Numbered from the stretch's first letter, positions 8,668 through 17,854 are shown. The stretch: DNA of 59,369 nt from Flavobacteriaceae bacterium (GCA_947483075.1 CANKLE010000013.1:1-59369), one strand, 5' to 3'. The notes: generated from the letters alone by a model not told the origin. Numbers and translations: made by a program.

Positions 8668-9792
8668 CTAAGACAATTTCCGGCCTTTCCAGGTATAGGT
8701 TCCAGGCCAGGCATGCAAGGCTACAAAAACACAATAAAACGGATAAAGTAGACTTCCCCAAAACACATAGCGTAACCGTTTGCTCAAGGTGTTTTTTTTG
8801 GCTAAACGAATAAGCAGGTAATCCATCGAAAATTTTAAAAAAGTAGCCGCTGCAAAAACAATACGCCATTGTGGTTGTGTAATACTGAGTGCCCCCAAAA
8901 CCAACCAACTGAAATTTCCGAGCAGTACCCATACAGCCAAGTCTTTGCCAAAAACGCTTTGATAACTTCCTGTTTTAGAAGCCCAGCGAACGCGTTGCGC
9001 CAACAAGGCTTTCCAACTTTGTTCGGGTTTGGTGAGCACCAAATGCGATTTACTTTTTAAATACTGCACTTTCGAAGCATCAAAAAGCATGGATTTTTGC
9101 AACAAAAATACATCGTCGCCACTGGCTAGTTTGTCGTTGCCTGCATATCCATTCAAGGCCTGAAAGTGTGATTTGGTGTAGGCTAAATTGGCGCCGTTGC
9201 ACATAAATCCTAGGCCTAATCCAAAACTTCCTTGGGTTGCGCCTTGTAAACTCAGTAAATCTAATAACTGAAACTGTGCCAAAAAAGAAGGTTTAGCTTG
9301 GTAACTCACGGCACCTACCACCAGATTTGCGTCCTTGCTTCGAATTAAATTATCCAAGCTGCTGAGCCAAGTTGAGGGTACGGTACAATCGGCGTCGGTG
9401 GTTACGATCCACTGCTGTTGCACTATGGGTATGGCACGTGTGATGGCGTCTTTTTTGGGCGAATGACTCAACCGAATATTCTCGAGCAAAGTGGTTTGAA
9501 TGCTGCCGTGTGTGGTGCGCCATTTGTAGAGGAGTTTCACCGAATCATCGGTAGAGAAATCATCTATAAAAATCAGTTCAAATAAGTCTTTCGGGTAATC
9601 GAGCAATTGCAAACTGGCTAACAAGCTGGGCAAATTTTGGGCTTCGTCTCGAAAGGGTATCACCACAGAAAAAAAAGTAACAGGTGTTTGATTCAGGAAT
9701 TCAACGGGTTTTAGTTGTGTGCACCCCCAAATTAACTGAAGAATTGTAAGCAAATAGCACAACAGAACGAGCAAACAAAGTAAAGCCATCAT
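8668..9792 (-). CDS. Membrane glycosyltransferase, family 2
   Basis: A 374-residue GT2 enzyme. A short N-terminal membrane helix (residues 2-20) precedes a GT-A domain: VVIPFRDEAQNLPSL, the nucleotide-binding FIDDFSTDDSV near residue 75, the metal-binding TTDADC near 132, and QRVRW, the acceptor-site QxxRW, near 267. Three to four C-terminal helices follow. QxxRW with TM helices is typical of processive or lipid-linked GT2 enzymes. The start overlaps the stop of the upstream gene by 4 bases (ATGA), so it is translationally coupled to the flippase-like gene. The acceptor is not deducible. Confidence 0.9.
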   Translation of the reverse strand: MMALLCLLVLLCYLLTILQLIWGCTQLKPVEFLNQTPVTFFSVVIPFRDEAQNLPSLLASLQLLDYPKDLFELIFIDDFSTDDSVKLLYKWRTTHGSIQTTLLENIRLSHSPKKDAITRAIPIVQQQWIVTTDADCTVPSTWLSSLDNLIRSKDANLVVGAVSYQAKPSFLAQFQLLDLLSLQGATQGSFGLGLGFMCNGANLAYTKSHFQALNGYAGNDKLASGDDVFLLQKSMLFDASKVQYLKSKSHLVLTKPEQSWKALLAQRVRWASKTGSYQSVFGKDLAVWVLLGNFSWLVLGALSITQPQWRIVFAAATFLKFSMDYLLIRLAKKNTLSKRLRYVFWGSLLYPFYCVFVALHAWPGTYTWKGRKLS

Positions 9793-10730
9793 AGGGATGA
9801 GGTGGGTTTAAAATTCAACACAAAATAACTGCCAATACCCACCGGAATGACCACATTTAGTACCCACATGATCGCGGTAATGAGTAGCGGAATCCAGGAG
9901 TTAATCCCCAACAGGCCACAAAAAAACAAGGCGACACTTCCTTTTACAGCAAAATCCAAAAACTGAAAAGAGGGCAACGATGACGACAAAAAGTAACTGC
10001 TAGTAATTACAGACATCAAAGCAAAGTAGGGCAGATTGACCCCAAAAAACAGAAATAAAAAATAGTATTGGTGGGAAAAAACCAGGTAGCGTCCCATGCC
10101 CAAAAGTGCATTTTTGCGGTGAATGCGGGCCGGAATTTCAGTTACTTTTCGAATAAAAAAGTCAATCGAATAGCCCTTGAGGGTAATTTTTTTTATACTA
10201 AAAAGTAAGCTCAGCAACACTACAAAACAACCGGCTAGCAGCAGAACCGTTTTTGCCTCAAAAACACCAAAGGCCGCATTGAAGTACACCAATCCAATTA
10301 CACCAAAAACTACGGTGATCACCATTTGAATTCCGTTGCACAACAAGTTGAGAAAAATAATTTTTTTGGCTTTTGATTTTTCAAAGAAAAAAGCTTTCCC
10401 AGCATATTCACCAAAACCATTTGGAGTAAATATACCCGCAGTAAGCGCACCAAAAACCTGAGCAGCTGCTCGCCCTACCGAAAGAGGCTGAAAACTTTGT
10501 ACTAAGTTTTGCCATTTAAGAATTTCAAAGTACCTGTTCCAGACAGATAAACTCAATATAAACACAATAAATACAACAGAATGTTGGCTCATAACAGCCA
10601 GCAAACGGTTCCATTCTACTGCTTTTGAAAGGCGTACCTGGTCGTATATAAAATAAAAAGCCGCTGCAACTATGGCACACTTTAGTAAGTTTATGAGCTG
10701 TTTTTTATATCGTTTTGGGTGCTGATTCAT
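9789..10730 (-). CDS. Lysylphosphatidylglycerol synthase TM-region/AglD family membrane protein
   Basis: About 313 residues from the ATG giving MNQHPKRYKK; an in-frame ATG 18 bases upstream is less likely. Eight or so hydrophobic segments and the family motif NGFGEYAGKAFFF (about residue 110) match the PF03706 (UPF0104) family, the membrane part of MprF-like flippases and AglD-type proteins. The partner GT2 gene overlaps its stop codon, and this pairing is common in Bacteroidetes. Transport or assembly of a glycolipid is the likely joint job, by inference. Confidence 0.85.
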   Translation of the reverse strand: MNQHPKRYKKQLINLLKCAIVAAAFYFIYDQVRLSKAVEWNRLLAVMSQHSVVFIVFILSLSVWNRYFEILKWQNLVQSFQPLSVGRAAAQVFGALTAGIFTPNGFGEYAGKAFFFEKSKAKKIIFLNLLCNGIQMVITVVFGVIGLVYFNAAFGVFEAKTVLLLAGCFVVLLSLLFSIKKITLKGYSIDFFIRKVTEIPARIHRKNALLGMGRYLVFSHQYYFLFLFFGVNLPYFALMSVITSSYFLSSSLPSFQFLDFAVKGSVALFFCGLLGINSWIPLLITAIMWVLNVVIPVGIGSYFVLNFKPTSSL

Positions 10731-10804
10731 GGGTGCAAAGAAAACCAAAAAGGGGGAGACTTCCCAAACTTTTACAAATACGAGCCGCTGTTCAAAACTT
10801 AATT

Positions 10805-10833
10805 TTGCAGTATGGTTATTTTATTTACTTTTA
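10805..10833 (+). promoter_or_regulatory. Candidate promoter of the metalloprotease gene
   Basis: TTG at 10805-10807, an 18-base spacer and TACTTTTA at 10826-10833, one mismatch from TAnnTTTG. It lies between divergent genes. Confidence 0.45.
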
Positions 10834-10854
10834 GCGCACTAAAAACCAACCCGA

Positions 10855-13800
10855 ATGATAAAATATTATCTATTTATATGCTTGTTCAGCGCGAGTATAT
10901 TTGCACAACAAGCCACCACTTGGACAAAAGTTGAGGCGATTACTTCAGCCCAATCCAAAAACACCATGCGGGAATCATTCCCCAAATCCTATGTATTGTT
11001 TGCAGCACCTATTGCTTCAATGAAGTTGGCTTTGCAAGCCGCTCCCAATAAAATGGAAGCAAGCCAGTCAAATGTGATCATCTCTGTGCCCAATATACAG
11101 GGGGGCATCGAGCATTTTCGCGTGTTTGAGTATTCCAATTTTTCTCCTGAGTTGCAAGCGCGTTTTCTAGAAATTCGCTCTTACATTGGTGTGGGAATCG
11201 AAGATCCTGTTGCGCAAATTCGCTTCAGTATGGACCAAAATGGCTTTCAGGCTATGGTATTTCGCGTGGGCAAACGCAACGAATTCATCGAGCATTTTTC
11301 TGCCGATGGATCGGTATATGCCGTATTTGAAAGCAGCCGAGAAAAGGGCAAATTGCCTTTCGTTTGTTCCACAATTGACACACAAGTAGCCACTGATTTG
11401 GTAGGTAGAACAGCCCAATCTAGTTCGGGTGAATTACTCACGTTTCGCTTGGCTTTGTCCTGTAATGCCGAGTACACTACTTATTTTGGAGGAACTGTTG
11501 CCGGCGCATTAGCCGCAATGAATGCGACCATGACTCGAGTAAATGGTGTGTTTGAAAAAGACTTGGCCATACACATGAACATGATTGACAATACTAGTGT
11601 AATTTACACCAATGCGGCCACCGATCCTTATACAACTATGGGAAGCTGGAACGGCCAATTGCAAAGTACTTTGACCAGTGTAATTGGAGATGCTAATTAT
11701 GATATTGGACACATGTTTGGTGCCACTGGTGGCGGAGGAAATGCAGGTTGTATAGGCTGTGTTTGTGTAAACGGACAAAAAGGAAGCGGAATTACTTCTC
11801 CGGCTGATGCCATTCCTGAAGGAGACAACTTTGATATTGATTATGTAGTACACGAAATGGGCCACCAATTTGGCGGCAATCACTCCTTTTCAAATAGTGT
11901 AGAAGGAACTGGCGTAAACGTAGAACCGGGTTCTGGATCAACCATTATGGGGTATGCCGGAATTACCAGTCAAGATGTACAAATGCATTCGGATGATTAT
12001 TTTGTGTATGCCAATGTGAAACAAATTCAAGACAATATGGTGGGTAAAACTTGCCCAGTGCGTGCTACCTTAACCAACATTGCGCCTGTGGTAAATGCAG
12101 GTGCCGATTATACCATACCTAAAAGCACTCCGTTTATCCTTGACGGAACGGCTACCGATGCCAATGGCGATACCCTAACCTATTGTTGGGAAGAAAACGA
12201 TTCGGCTACCAATCAAACGGGCGCCAACAGTGCGGCCTCGGCTACCAAAACTGGCGGACCAAACTGGCGTTCATACAGCCCTGTTGCCACCTCAAAAAGA
12301 TATTGTCCACCACTAGATCGTGTAATAGCCAACGCGTCAACTACCCAAGGCGCTGAAATTGTCGTGGAAGCCTTAAATTCGGTAGCGCGCACCTTAAACT
12401 TTGTATTGACTGCTCGCGACAATTATGCCGGAGCGGGCCAAACCAAATCAGATGCCATAGTGGTAACCGTTTCGGCTGCTGCCGGACCATTTTTGGTATC
12501 GGTGCCCAACACCGCAGTTGATTGGCCTGAAGGATCTAGCCAAGATGTAACTTGGGATGTAGCCGGAACTACGGCCAATAACGTAAATGCAGCCACCGTA
12601 GATATTTATTTATCTACAGATGGTGGTTATACCTACCCCATTCAATTGGCCAGTGCGGTGCCCAATGACGGTACAGAAACCATCACGGTGCCCAACAACC
12701 TGGGGACTACTAATCGCATCATGGTGAAAGGACACAACCATATTTTCTATGATATCTCGAACACGAATTTTACCATTTCACAAGCCTTAGTTGATTTTAC
12801 CATCAATGCCATAGGCGGAAATACCGCCCAAACATGTGCGGGTACTGCCATAGAGAAATCCATACAATTTACTACCTACATGGGCTTTGCAAATGATACG
12901 AGCTTTACTGCATCGGGTCAACCGGCCGGATCTGTAATTACGTTCAACACCAACCCAATTAATGCTACCGGGGTAGTATTGATGAGCATTGATAATACGG
13001 CTGGGGCAACTCCCGGAATATACCCCATTGTGGTTACCGCAACAGCTGGTTCAATTGTAAAAACCATTACGATCAACTTCCAATTATTTGCTTCGAGCTT
13101 CGCGGGAGTTAATTTAACCAGTCCAGCCAATTTGGCCGGAAGCCAAGCCACTTCCTTAACCCTCTCTTGGGTAGCCGATGCCAATGCGACCAATTACGAT
13201 GTTGAGGTAGCTACTGATGCTGCTTTTGCTACTATTGTGGCCACGGGAACAGCAACTTCAAACAGTTATGCGATTACGGGCTTAAGCAACCAAACCGATT
13301 ACTTTTGGAGAGTTCGACCAAGAAATGCTTCTTGCTCAGGTGATTTTAGCGCGGCCAATCAATTTACAACCGGCAATGTGCTCTGTTCGACCTTACTGTC
13401 GGCAAATGTGCCCTTAACGATTGCTACTACCGCCAATGTTACTGTAAATTCGACCTTGGCTGTCACGGATAACCTTACCTTAACCGACGTGAATGTATCG
13501 GTAAACATTACGCACTCTTGGGTAAATGATTTAACATTAACCCTCATTAGTCCAACCGGAACTGCAGTACAATTGGTAGCACGTCCTTGTACTAATGCTG
13601 CGTTGAATGACATCAATGCCACTTTTGACGATGCCGGGGCTCCGTTGGTTTGCGCCAATAACCCTGCCATTTCTGGGACGGTTAAGCCTACTCAGGTGTT
13701 GTCGGCCTTTAATGGACAAACTTCAGTAGGAACTTGGACGCTGCGTGTATTAGATTCGGCCAACCAAGACGGTGGTTCGATCGTAGGTTGGAGTTTAAAT

Positions 13801-14091
13801 CCGTGTGGAATTCAAATTCCGTTGAGTGTTGACCAAAACAGTTTGGCCAACTTCAACCTCTATCCAAACCCTAGCCAAGGAAATTTTACGGTGCAATTTA
13901 ATTCGGATTCATCCCAAGTAATTCAACTAGAATTGGTTGATTTACGCGGAAGAGCCGTATACAACTCAAGCTTCGAAAACACCGGTTACTTTAACCAGAA
14001 TATTCAATTGAATGCGGTGCAAGCAGGAGTGTATTTATTGAAAGTAAAAGACGGAGACAAACAAGTGACTCGCAAATTGGTCATTAACTAA
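10855..14091 (+). CDS. T9SS-secreted reprolysin-like zinc metalloprotease
   Basis: 1078 residues with signal peptide MIKYYLFICLFSASIFAQ. After a propeptide-like region (20-195), the catalytic domain carries HEMGHQFGGNH: H333, H337 and H343 are the zinc ligands and E334 the catalytic base, the metzincin pattern of M12B-like enzymes. A Met-turn candidate, GSTIMGYAG, lies near residue 365. An FN3 domain spans about 755-840 and a proprotein-convertase P-domain about 850-980 (NITHSWVNDLTLTLISPTG, GTWTLRVLD). A T9SS type A sorting domain begins at LYPNPSQGNF (1002). It is probably an extracellular protease, with the P-domain stabilising or targeting it. Confidence 0.92.
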   Translation: MIKYYLFICLFSASIFAQQATTWTKVEAITSAQSKNTMRESFPKSYVLFAAPIASMKLALQAAPNKMEASQSNVIISVPNIQGGIEHFRVFEYSNFSPELQARFLEIRSYIGVGIEDPVAQIRFSMDQNGFQAMVFRVGKRNEFIEHFSADGSVYAVFESSREKGKLPFVCSTIDTQVATDLVGRTAQSSSGELLTFRLALSCNAEYTTYFGGTVAGALAAMNATMTRVNGVFEKDLAIHMNMIDNTSVIYTNAATDPYTTMGSWNGQLQSTLTSVIGDANYDIGHMFGATGGGGNAGCIGCVCVNGQKGSGITSPADAIPEGDNFDIDYVVHEMGHQFGGNHSFSNSVEGTGVNVEPGSGSTIMGYAGITSQDVQMHSDDYFVYANVKQIQDNMVGKTCPVRATLTNIAPVVNAGADYTIPKSTPFILDGTATDANGDTLTYCWEENDSATNQTGANSAASATKTGGPNWRSYSPVATSKRYCPPLDRVIANASTTQGAEIVVEALNSVARTLNFVLTARDNYAGAGQTKSDAIVVTVSAAAGPFLVSVPNTAVDWPEGSSQDVTWDVAGTTANNVNAATVDIYLSTDGGYTYPIQLASAVPNDGTETITVPNNLGTTNRIMVKGHNHIFYDISNTNFTISQALVDFTINAIGGNTAQTCAGTAIEKSIQFTTYMGFANDTSFTASGQPAGSVITFNTNPINATGVVLMSIDNTAGATPGIYPIVVTATAGSIVKTITINFQLFASSFAGVNLTSPANLAGSQATSLTLSWVADANATNYDVEVATDAAFATIVATGTATSNSYAITGLSNQTDYFWRVRPRNASCSGDFSAANQFTTGNVLCSTLLSANVPLTIATTANVTVNSTLAVTDNLTLTDVNVSVNITHSWVNDLTLTLISPTGTAVQLVARPCTNAALNDINATFDDAGAPLVCANNPAISGTVKPTQVLSAFNGQTSVGTWTLRVLDSANQDGGSIVGWSLNPCGIQIPLSVDQNSLANFNLYPNPSQGNFTVQFNSDSSQVIQLELVDLRGRAVYNSSFENTGYFNQNIQLNAVQAGVYLLKVKDGDKQVTRKLVIN

Positions 14092-14111
14092 TCGCGTTTC
14101 CCATAAAAACT

Positions 14112-14140
14112 AAAGGCCGTTGTGATGACGGCCTTTTTTT
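14112..14140 (+). terminator. Intrinsic terminator of the metalloprotease gene
   Basis: AAAGGCCGT / ACGGCCTTT stem with a 7-base loop and a T7 tail. Confidence 0.92.
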
Positions 14141-14198
14141 ATGGATAATAGAAATTGGATAACATAAAAAGCTTCAGAAAGTAATTTAGATTTTAGAG

Positions 14199-14206
14199 TA
14201 TATTTG
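14199..14206 (+). promoter_or_regulatory. -7 element upstream of ruvC
   Basis: TATATTTG, an exact TAnnTTTG, 18 bases before the ATG. The -33 position (TTC at 14173-14175) is weak. Confidence 0.55.
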
Positions 14207-14223
14207 AGGCAAACAAGCACTTT

Positions 14224-14769
14224 ATGGAACGCATCATCTTAGGCATCGATCCCGGCACCACCATTATGGGTTTTGGCCTGATTAAAGTGGTCAATAAAAA
14301 GATGGAGTTTTTGCAGCTCAACGAATTGATTCTGAGCAAATACGACGACCATTACACCAAACTGAAAGTGATTTTTGAGCGCACCATCGAACTTATCGAA
14401 ACCCACCACCCCGACGAAATTGCCATAGAAGCGCCGTTTTTTGGCAAAAATGTGCAATCGATGCTCAAGCTGGGAAGGGCCCAAGGGGTAGCCATGGCAG
14501 CCGGTTTGTCGAGACAAATTCCCATTACCGAATACGAGCCCAAAAAAATAAAGATGGCCATTACCGGCAACGGAAATGCAAGCAAAGAACAGGTTGCCAA
14601 AATGTTGCAGCAGTTGCTGGGACTCAAAGAATTGCCCAAAAACTTAGATTCCACCGACGGTTTGGCGGCTGCTGTCTGTCACTTTTTTAATTCGGGCAAA
14701 GTTACGGGCAGCAAAAGTTACAGCGGTTGGGATGCCTTTGTGAAGCAGAACGAAAACAGAGTAAAGTAA
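14224..14769 (+). CDS. ruvC: Crossover junction endodeoxyribonuclease RuvC
   Basis: 181 residues, the usual family length. It resolves Holliday junctions together with RuvAB in recombinational repair. The RNase H-like active site is intact: D9 in GIDPGT, E69 in AIEAPFFG, and D142 and D145 in LDSTDGLAAAVCH. The DNA-contacting segment MLKLGRAQGV (80-89) is also conserved. hemW follows 32 bases later, so the two are probably co-transcribed. No ruvA or ruvB lies nearby. Confidence 0.97.
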   Translation: MERIILGIDPGTTIMGFGLIKVVNKKMEFLQLNELILSKYDDHYTKLKVIFERTIELIETHHPDEIAIEAPFFGKNVQSMLKLGRAQGVAMAAGLSRQIPITEYEPKKIKMAITGNGNASKEQVAKMLQQLLGLKELPKNLDSTDGLAAAVCHFFNSGKVTGSKSYSGWDAFVKQNENRVK

Positions 14770-14801
14770 ACAGAACATCCCTTTTTTACAGTTAAAATTA
14801 A

Positions 14802-15932
14802 ATGGCCGGCATCTACATTCATATTCCCTTTTGCAAACAAGCCTGTCATTATTGTGACTTTCATTTTTCGACCTCAGTCAAAACCAAAACCCAATTACTA
14901 GAAGCCTTAGTTCAAGAGATTCAATTGCGCCACACCGATTGGCAAGACGAGCCTATAGAAACCATCTATTTTGGCGGAGGTACGCCTTCGGTCTTGTCGG
15001 CAGCAGAGTTGACTTTTTTATTGGATGCCGTTTACCATAATTTTCAGGTAATTGAATCGCCCGAAATTACCCTCGAAGCCAATCCCGATGATTTATCGCC
15101 GGAGTATTTAGTAGCCCTTTCGCAAACCAGAATCAATCGCTTGAGCATTGGCATTCAGTCTTTTTTTGATGCGGATTTACAATTGATGAACCGTGCCCAC
15201 AATGCCGAGCAGGCAAAGCAAAGTTTGGCCTTGGCTAGCACCTATTTTGATAACATCACCCTTGATTTGATCTACGGCATGCCCAATATGTCTAATCAAA
15301 GATGGCTGCAAAATATTGAAACGGCTTTGTCTTTTGGGGTGCCGCATATTTCGGCTTATGCCTTAACCGTAGAGCCCAAAACAGCCTTGCAAAGTTTTAT
15401 TCAGAAAGGACAAATGCTGCCCCTTGATGAAGCAGTGGCTGCGGAGCATTTTAAGTTGTTGGTGAACGCGCTCGAAGCCCATGGTTTTGTGCACTATGAA
15501 TTGTCCAATTTTGGCAAACCGACTTATTTTTCTCAAAATAACTCGAGCTATTGGTTGGGCAAAAAATATTTGGGTATAGGTCCTTCGGCGCACACTTTTG
15601 ATGGCCAATCGCGTTCTTGGAATGTGTCAAATAATGCGAAGTATATCAAGGCCATTCAAAGCCAGGAGCTGCCTTCTGAAACTGAAATTTTGAGCCTTAC
15701 CGATCGCTACAACGAATACATCATGACGGGTTTGCGCACCATTTGGGGAGTTTCTTTAGATAAAGTGAAAACCGACTTTGGAATCACCTATTTGCAGTAC
15801 TTAGAAAAACAAATTCAATCTCCTTTGCAAAACGGATTCCTAAACATCGAAGCCGGCATTTTGACCACTACAGCCCAAGGGAAGTTCTTGGGAGACGGCA
15901 TTGCGGCAGATCTTTTTGTAATTAATAATTAA
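14802..15932 (+). CDS. hemW: Radical SAM heme chaperone HemW
   Basis: 376 residues. HIPFCKQACHYCDF carries the radical-SAM cluster ligands C11, C15 and C18, and HemW-type proteins have this CxxxCxxC with a preceding HxPF. IYFGGGTPS (about 63-71) is the SAM-binding glycine motif and LSIGIQSF (about 122) is another family mark. The HemN_C region at the C-terminus is present. The family binds heme and inserts it into respiratory enzymes and does not oxidise coproporphyrinogen. The last codons (VINN, then stop) run into an AT-rich heptad tract, TTAATAATTAAAAA, that recurs in other intergenic regions here. Confidence 0.94.
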   Translation: MAGIYIHIPFCKQACHYCDFHFSTSVKTKTQLLEALVQEIQLRHTDWQDEPIETIYFGGGTPSVLSAAELTFLLDAVYHNFQVIESPEITLEANPDDLSPEYLVALSQTRINRLSIGIQSFFDADLQLMNRAHNAEQAKQSLALASTYFDNITLDLIYGMPNMSNQRWLQNIETALSFGVPHISAYALTVEPKTALQSFIQKGQMLPLDEAVAAEHFKLLVNALEAHGFVHYELSNFGKPTYFSQNNSSYWLGKKYLGIGPSAHTFDGQSRSWNVSNNAKYIKAIQSQELPSETEILSLTDRYNEYIMTGLRTIWGVSLDKVKTDFGITYLQYLEKQIQSPLQNGFLNIEAGILTTTAQGKFLGDGIAADLFVINN

Positions 15933-16010
15933 AAAATAATAATTAATAATTGGAGTAGTGAAATGCTTTGAATGGCTTAGAGTTGGAAGTTGGGAGTAGG
16001 AAGCGGGAAG
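15921..16010. repeat. Heptad-phased tracts downstream of hemW
   Basis: Heptads such as TTAATAA and TTAAAAA overlap the hemW stop, and GTTGGAA, GTTGGGA, GTAGGAA, GCGGGAA follow from 15982. The same pair of tract types in the same order recurs at 58973-59075. Confidence 0.65.
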
Positions 16011-16053
16011 TTTTTTATATATACTAAGCCCTAGATTGGTTCTATTTACACTA

Positions 16054-16123
16054 AACCGACAACCCATAACCCATAACCCATAACCGACAACCCATAACCG
16101 ACAACCGACAACCCACAACCCAA
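16054..16123. repeat. Ten in-phase heptamers (AACCSAY type)
   Basis: Exactly ten 7-mers without phase slip: AACCGAC, three AACCCAT, AACCGAC, AACCCAT, two AACCGAC, AACCCAC, AACCCAA. Only positions 5 and 7 vary within most units. There is no ORF or terminator here. Related tracts occur at 46488-46536 and 43081-43110. Confidence 0.85.
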
Positions 16124-16172
16124 TAATTTTATTTACTTTGCATCAGCCAATTAAATGCTGTCTAGCACGACT

Positions 16173-16949
16173 ATGAAAATAAGTATTATACATCAGCACG
16201 TCAATTCCCAAGCCGATTTAGCCCAACCGCTAGATATTTCGTTGCCTTTATCCAATACCGATCAGAATCCCATCGCCTGGTATATTGATAAACCCCGTAT
16301 CGAACCGGTTCGGTTTGGCGATTGGGTAGGGCAAGTGGCCCAAGGCAGTTCGACCAATTTTAATGATATTTATTTTAATCCTCACGGGCACGGCACCCAC
16401 ACCGAATGTTTGGGGCATATAACCCAAGAATTTTACAGCATTAACCACTGCTTAAAGACCTTTTTCTTTTTGGCCGAATTGATATCGGTAACACCCACAT
16501 CAATTGGGTTAGACGCAGTGATTACCAAGGAACAACTGGTTGAAGTCTTAAACGGAAAAACCCCTGAAGCGCTAGTTATTCGAACGTTGCCCAATGGTTT
16601 GAGCAAGAAACATCAAAATTATTCCCACACCAATCCACCGTATTTGGCCGAAGAAGCTGCGGTCTATGTGCGTGAATTGGGTATTCAGCATTTGCTTATC
16701 GATTTACCAAGTGTAGATCGAGAGGAAGACGAAGGAAAACTCTTGGCGCACAAAGCCTTTTGGAACGTAAAAAACACCCAAGTGCTCAACGATGATGCTC
16801 GTTTATCCTGTACCATTACCGAATTAATTTTTGTGCCCGAGACGGTACAAGACGGAACCTATTTGCTCAATTTACAAATCGCTTCGTTTGAAAATGACGC
16901 CAGTCCGAGCAAGCCGGTGTTGTATGCCCTATCTGATTCAATGCAATAG
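16173..16949 (+). CDS. Cyclase family protein (kynurenine formamidase-like metal hydrolase)
   Basis: 258 residues from the ATG giving MKISIIHQHV; an upstream in-frame ATG at 16155 adds six unlikely residues. The metal-binding motif HGHGTHTECLGH (residues 71-82) matches the family's HxGTHxDxPxH, with Glu in the usual Asp position and Leu-Gly replacing the x-Pro. DLPSVDREEDEGKLLAH (about 188-204) is the second conserved block. The family includes arylformamidases and various cyclases, and the substrate cannot be told from sequence. The YjbR gene follows after 4 bases, so they form an operon. Confidence 0.85.
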   Translation: MKISIIHQHVNSQADLAQPLDISLPLSNTDQNPIAWYIDKPRIEPVRFGDWVGQVAQGSSTNFNDIYFNPHGHGTHTECLGHITQEFYSINHCLKTFFFLAELISVTPTSIGLDAVITKEQLVEVLNGKTPEALVIRTLPNGLSKKHQNYSHTNPPYLAEEAAVYVRELGIQHLLIDLPSVDREEDEGKLLAHKAFWNVKNTQVLNDDARLSCTITELIFVPETVQDGTYLLNLQIASFENDASPSKPVLYALSDSMQ

Positions 16950-16953
16950 ACCA

Positions 16954-17325
16954 ATGAACTTACAGCAATTTTACGAGTATTGTTTAACTAAGCGAGCGGT
17001 GACCGAGCATTTTCCTTTTGACGAAGACACTTTGGTGTTCAAAGTGGGCGGTAAGATGTTTTGCCTCACCTCATTAAAAGAGTGGGAAAAAGGAACGCCT
17101 TCACTCAACCTGAAAGGCAAACCCGAACGCAACGAAGAATTGCGAGCCGAATACGGGGCTGTTCAACCGGGCTTTCACATGAGTAAAACCCATTGGAATA
17201 CGGTACATTATTATGCCGATGTGCCAGACAAATTCATGTTGCAATTGCTTGACGAATCATACGAATTGGTGTTTTCTGGCTTGACCAAAAAAATGCAACA
17301 AACTATTTTAGATCAGGAAGAATAG
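16954..17325 (+). CDS. MmcQ/YjbR family protein
   Basis: 123 residues from the ATG giving MNLQQFYEYC, chosen because it lies 4 bases after the cyclase stop and gives the normal family length. Family marks are FPFDEDTLVFKVGGKMF (residues 20-36), a CLTSLKEW strand, EYGAVQPGFHMSKTHWNTV near 70-88, and a C-terminal ESYELVFSGLTKK. The fold is CyaY/YjbR-like and roles are mostly unknown, with DNA binding proposed. The 3-prime end overlaps the convergent UpxY-like gene by 23 bases. Confidence 0.9.
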   Translation: MNLQQFYEYCLTKRAVTEHFPFDEDTLVFKVGGKMFCLTSLKEWEKGTPSLNLKGKPERNEELRAEYGAVQPGFHMSKTHWNTVHYYADVPDKFMLQLLDESYELVFSGLTKKMQQTILDQEE

Positions 17326-17785
17326 ATTTTGTGGTGAGGGTAACCAATAAACCCAAGGAGGTGAGTACCAACTGCATTTTGTTTTTTGAAATGGTTTTTA
17401 TGATCGCTTCCTGGTTTTTAAAAGCCCCTTCTTTTAAAGTTAGGGTGTCGCCGGGTTTTAAGGATGTAACTTCAAGATCTCCCAAATCTGTAGAAAGCCA
17501 GTTTTGCAAAGTTTTGATTTCATGGTCACGCACCACAGCAGGTTGGCCTAGCCAAAATAAATAGCGTACTACACCGGGCACCTCAAATACCAAGTTTCTA
17601 TCGGCCTCGGCCAGATGCACAAATACATACGAATTGAGCAACGGCACTTCGACTTTCTTTTTACGGTCAGACCATTGCCGAACCTGAATAGTCATCGGAC
17701 AATAAACGGTAAGCCCCATTTTGTCGAGTCGATCGACTACTTTTTTTTCTGAACGGGGTTGGGTATATAAAACAAACCAAGGCAT
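17303..17785 (-). CDS. UpxY-like NusG-family transcription antiterminator
   Basis: 160 residues: an NGN domain (MPWFVLYTQPRSEKKVVDRL through NSYVFVHL and VPGVVRYLFW, residues 1-90) and a C-terminal KOW domain (LKPGDTLTLKEGAFKNQEAII, about 110-130). This is the layout of specialised NusG paralogues such as UpxY, which usually open capsule or exopolysaccharide operons and bind RNA polymerase to prevent premature termination. Here the gene points at and overlaps the convergent YjbR gene, with no polysaccharide operon downstream, so it appears orphaned or acts in trans. Confidence 0.9.
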   Translation of the reverse strand: MPWFVLYTQPRSEKKVVDRLDKMGLTVYCPMTIQVRQWSDRKKKVEVPLLNSYVFVHLAEADRNLVFEVPGVVRYLFWLGQPAVVRDHEIKTLQNWLSTDLGDLEVTSLKPGDTLTLKEGAFKNQEAIIKTISKNKMQLVLTSLGLLVTLTTKSILPDLK

Positions 17786-17804
17786 AAGACAACAGATTGG
17801 GAAA

Positions 17805-17812
17805 CAAATGTA
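17805..17812 (-). promoter_or_regulatory. -7 element of the UpxY-like gene
   Basis: On the minus strand TACATTTG, an exact TAnnTTTG, 20 bases before the ATG. No well-spaced TTG is found. Confidence 0.5.
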
Positions 17813-17854
17813 ACGAAATGCGCCAATTGCTAATTCCTTATTTTAGGAAAATAC

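Noticed and set aside
15840..16118. 92-codon minus-strand frame over the heptad tract
   Set aside because: Its sequence (WVVGCRLWVVGYGLWVMG) is just the heptads read as codons in successive frames.
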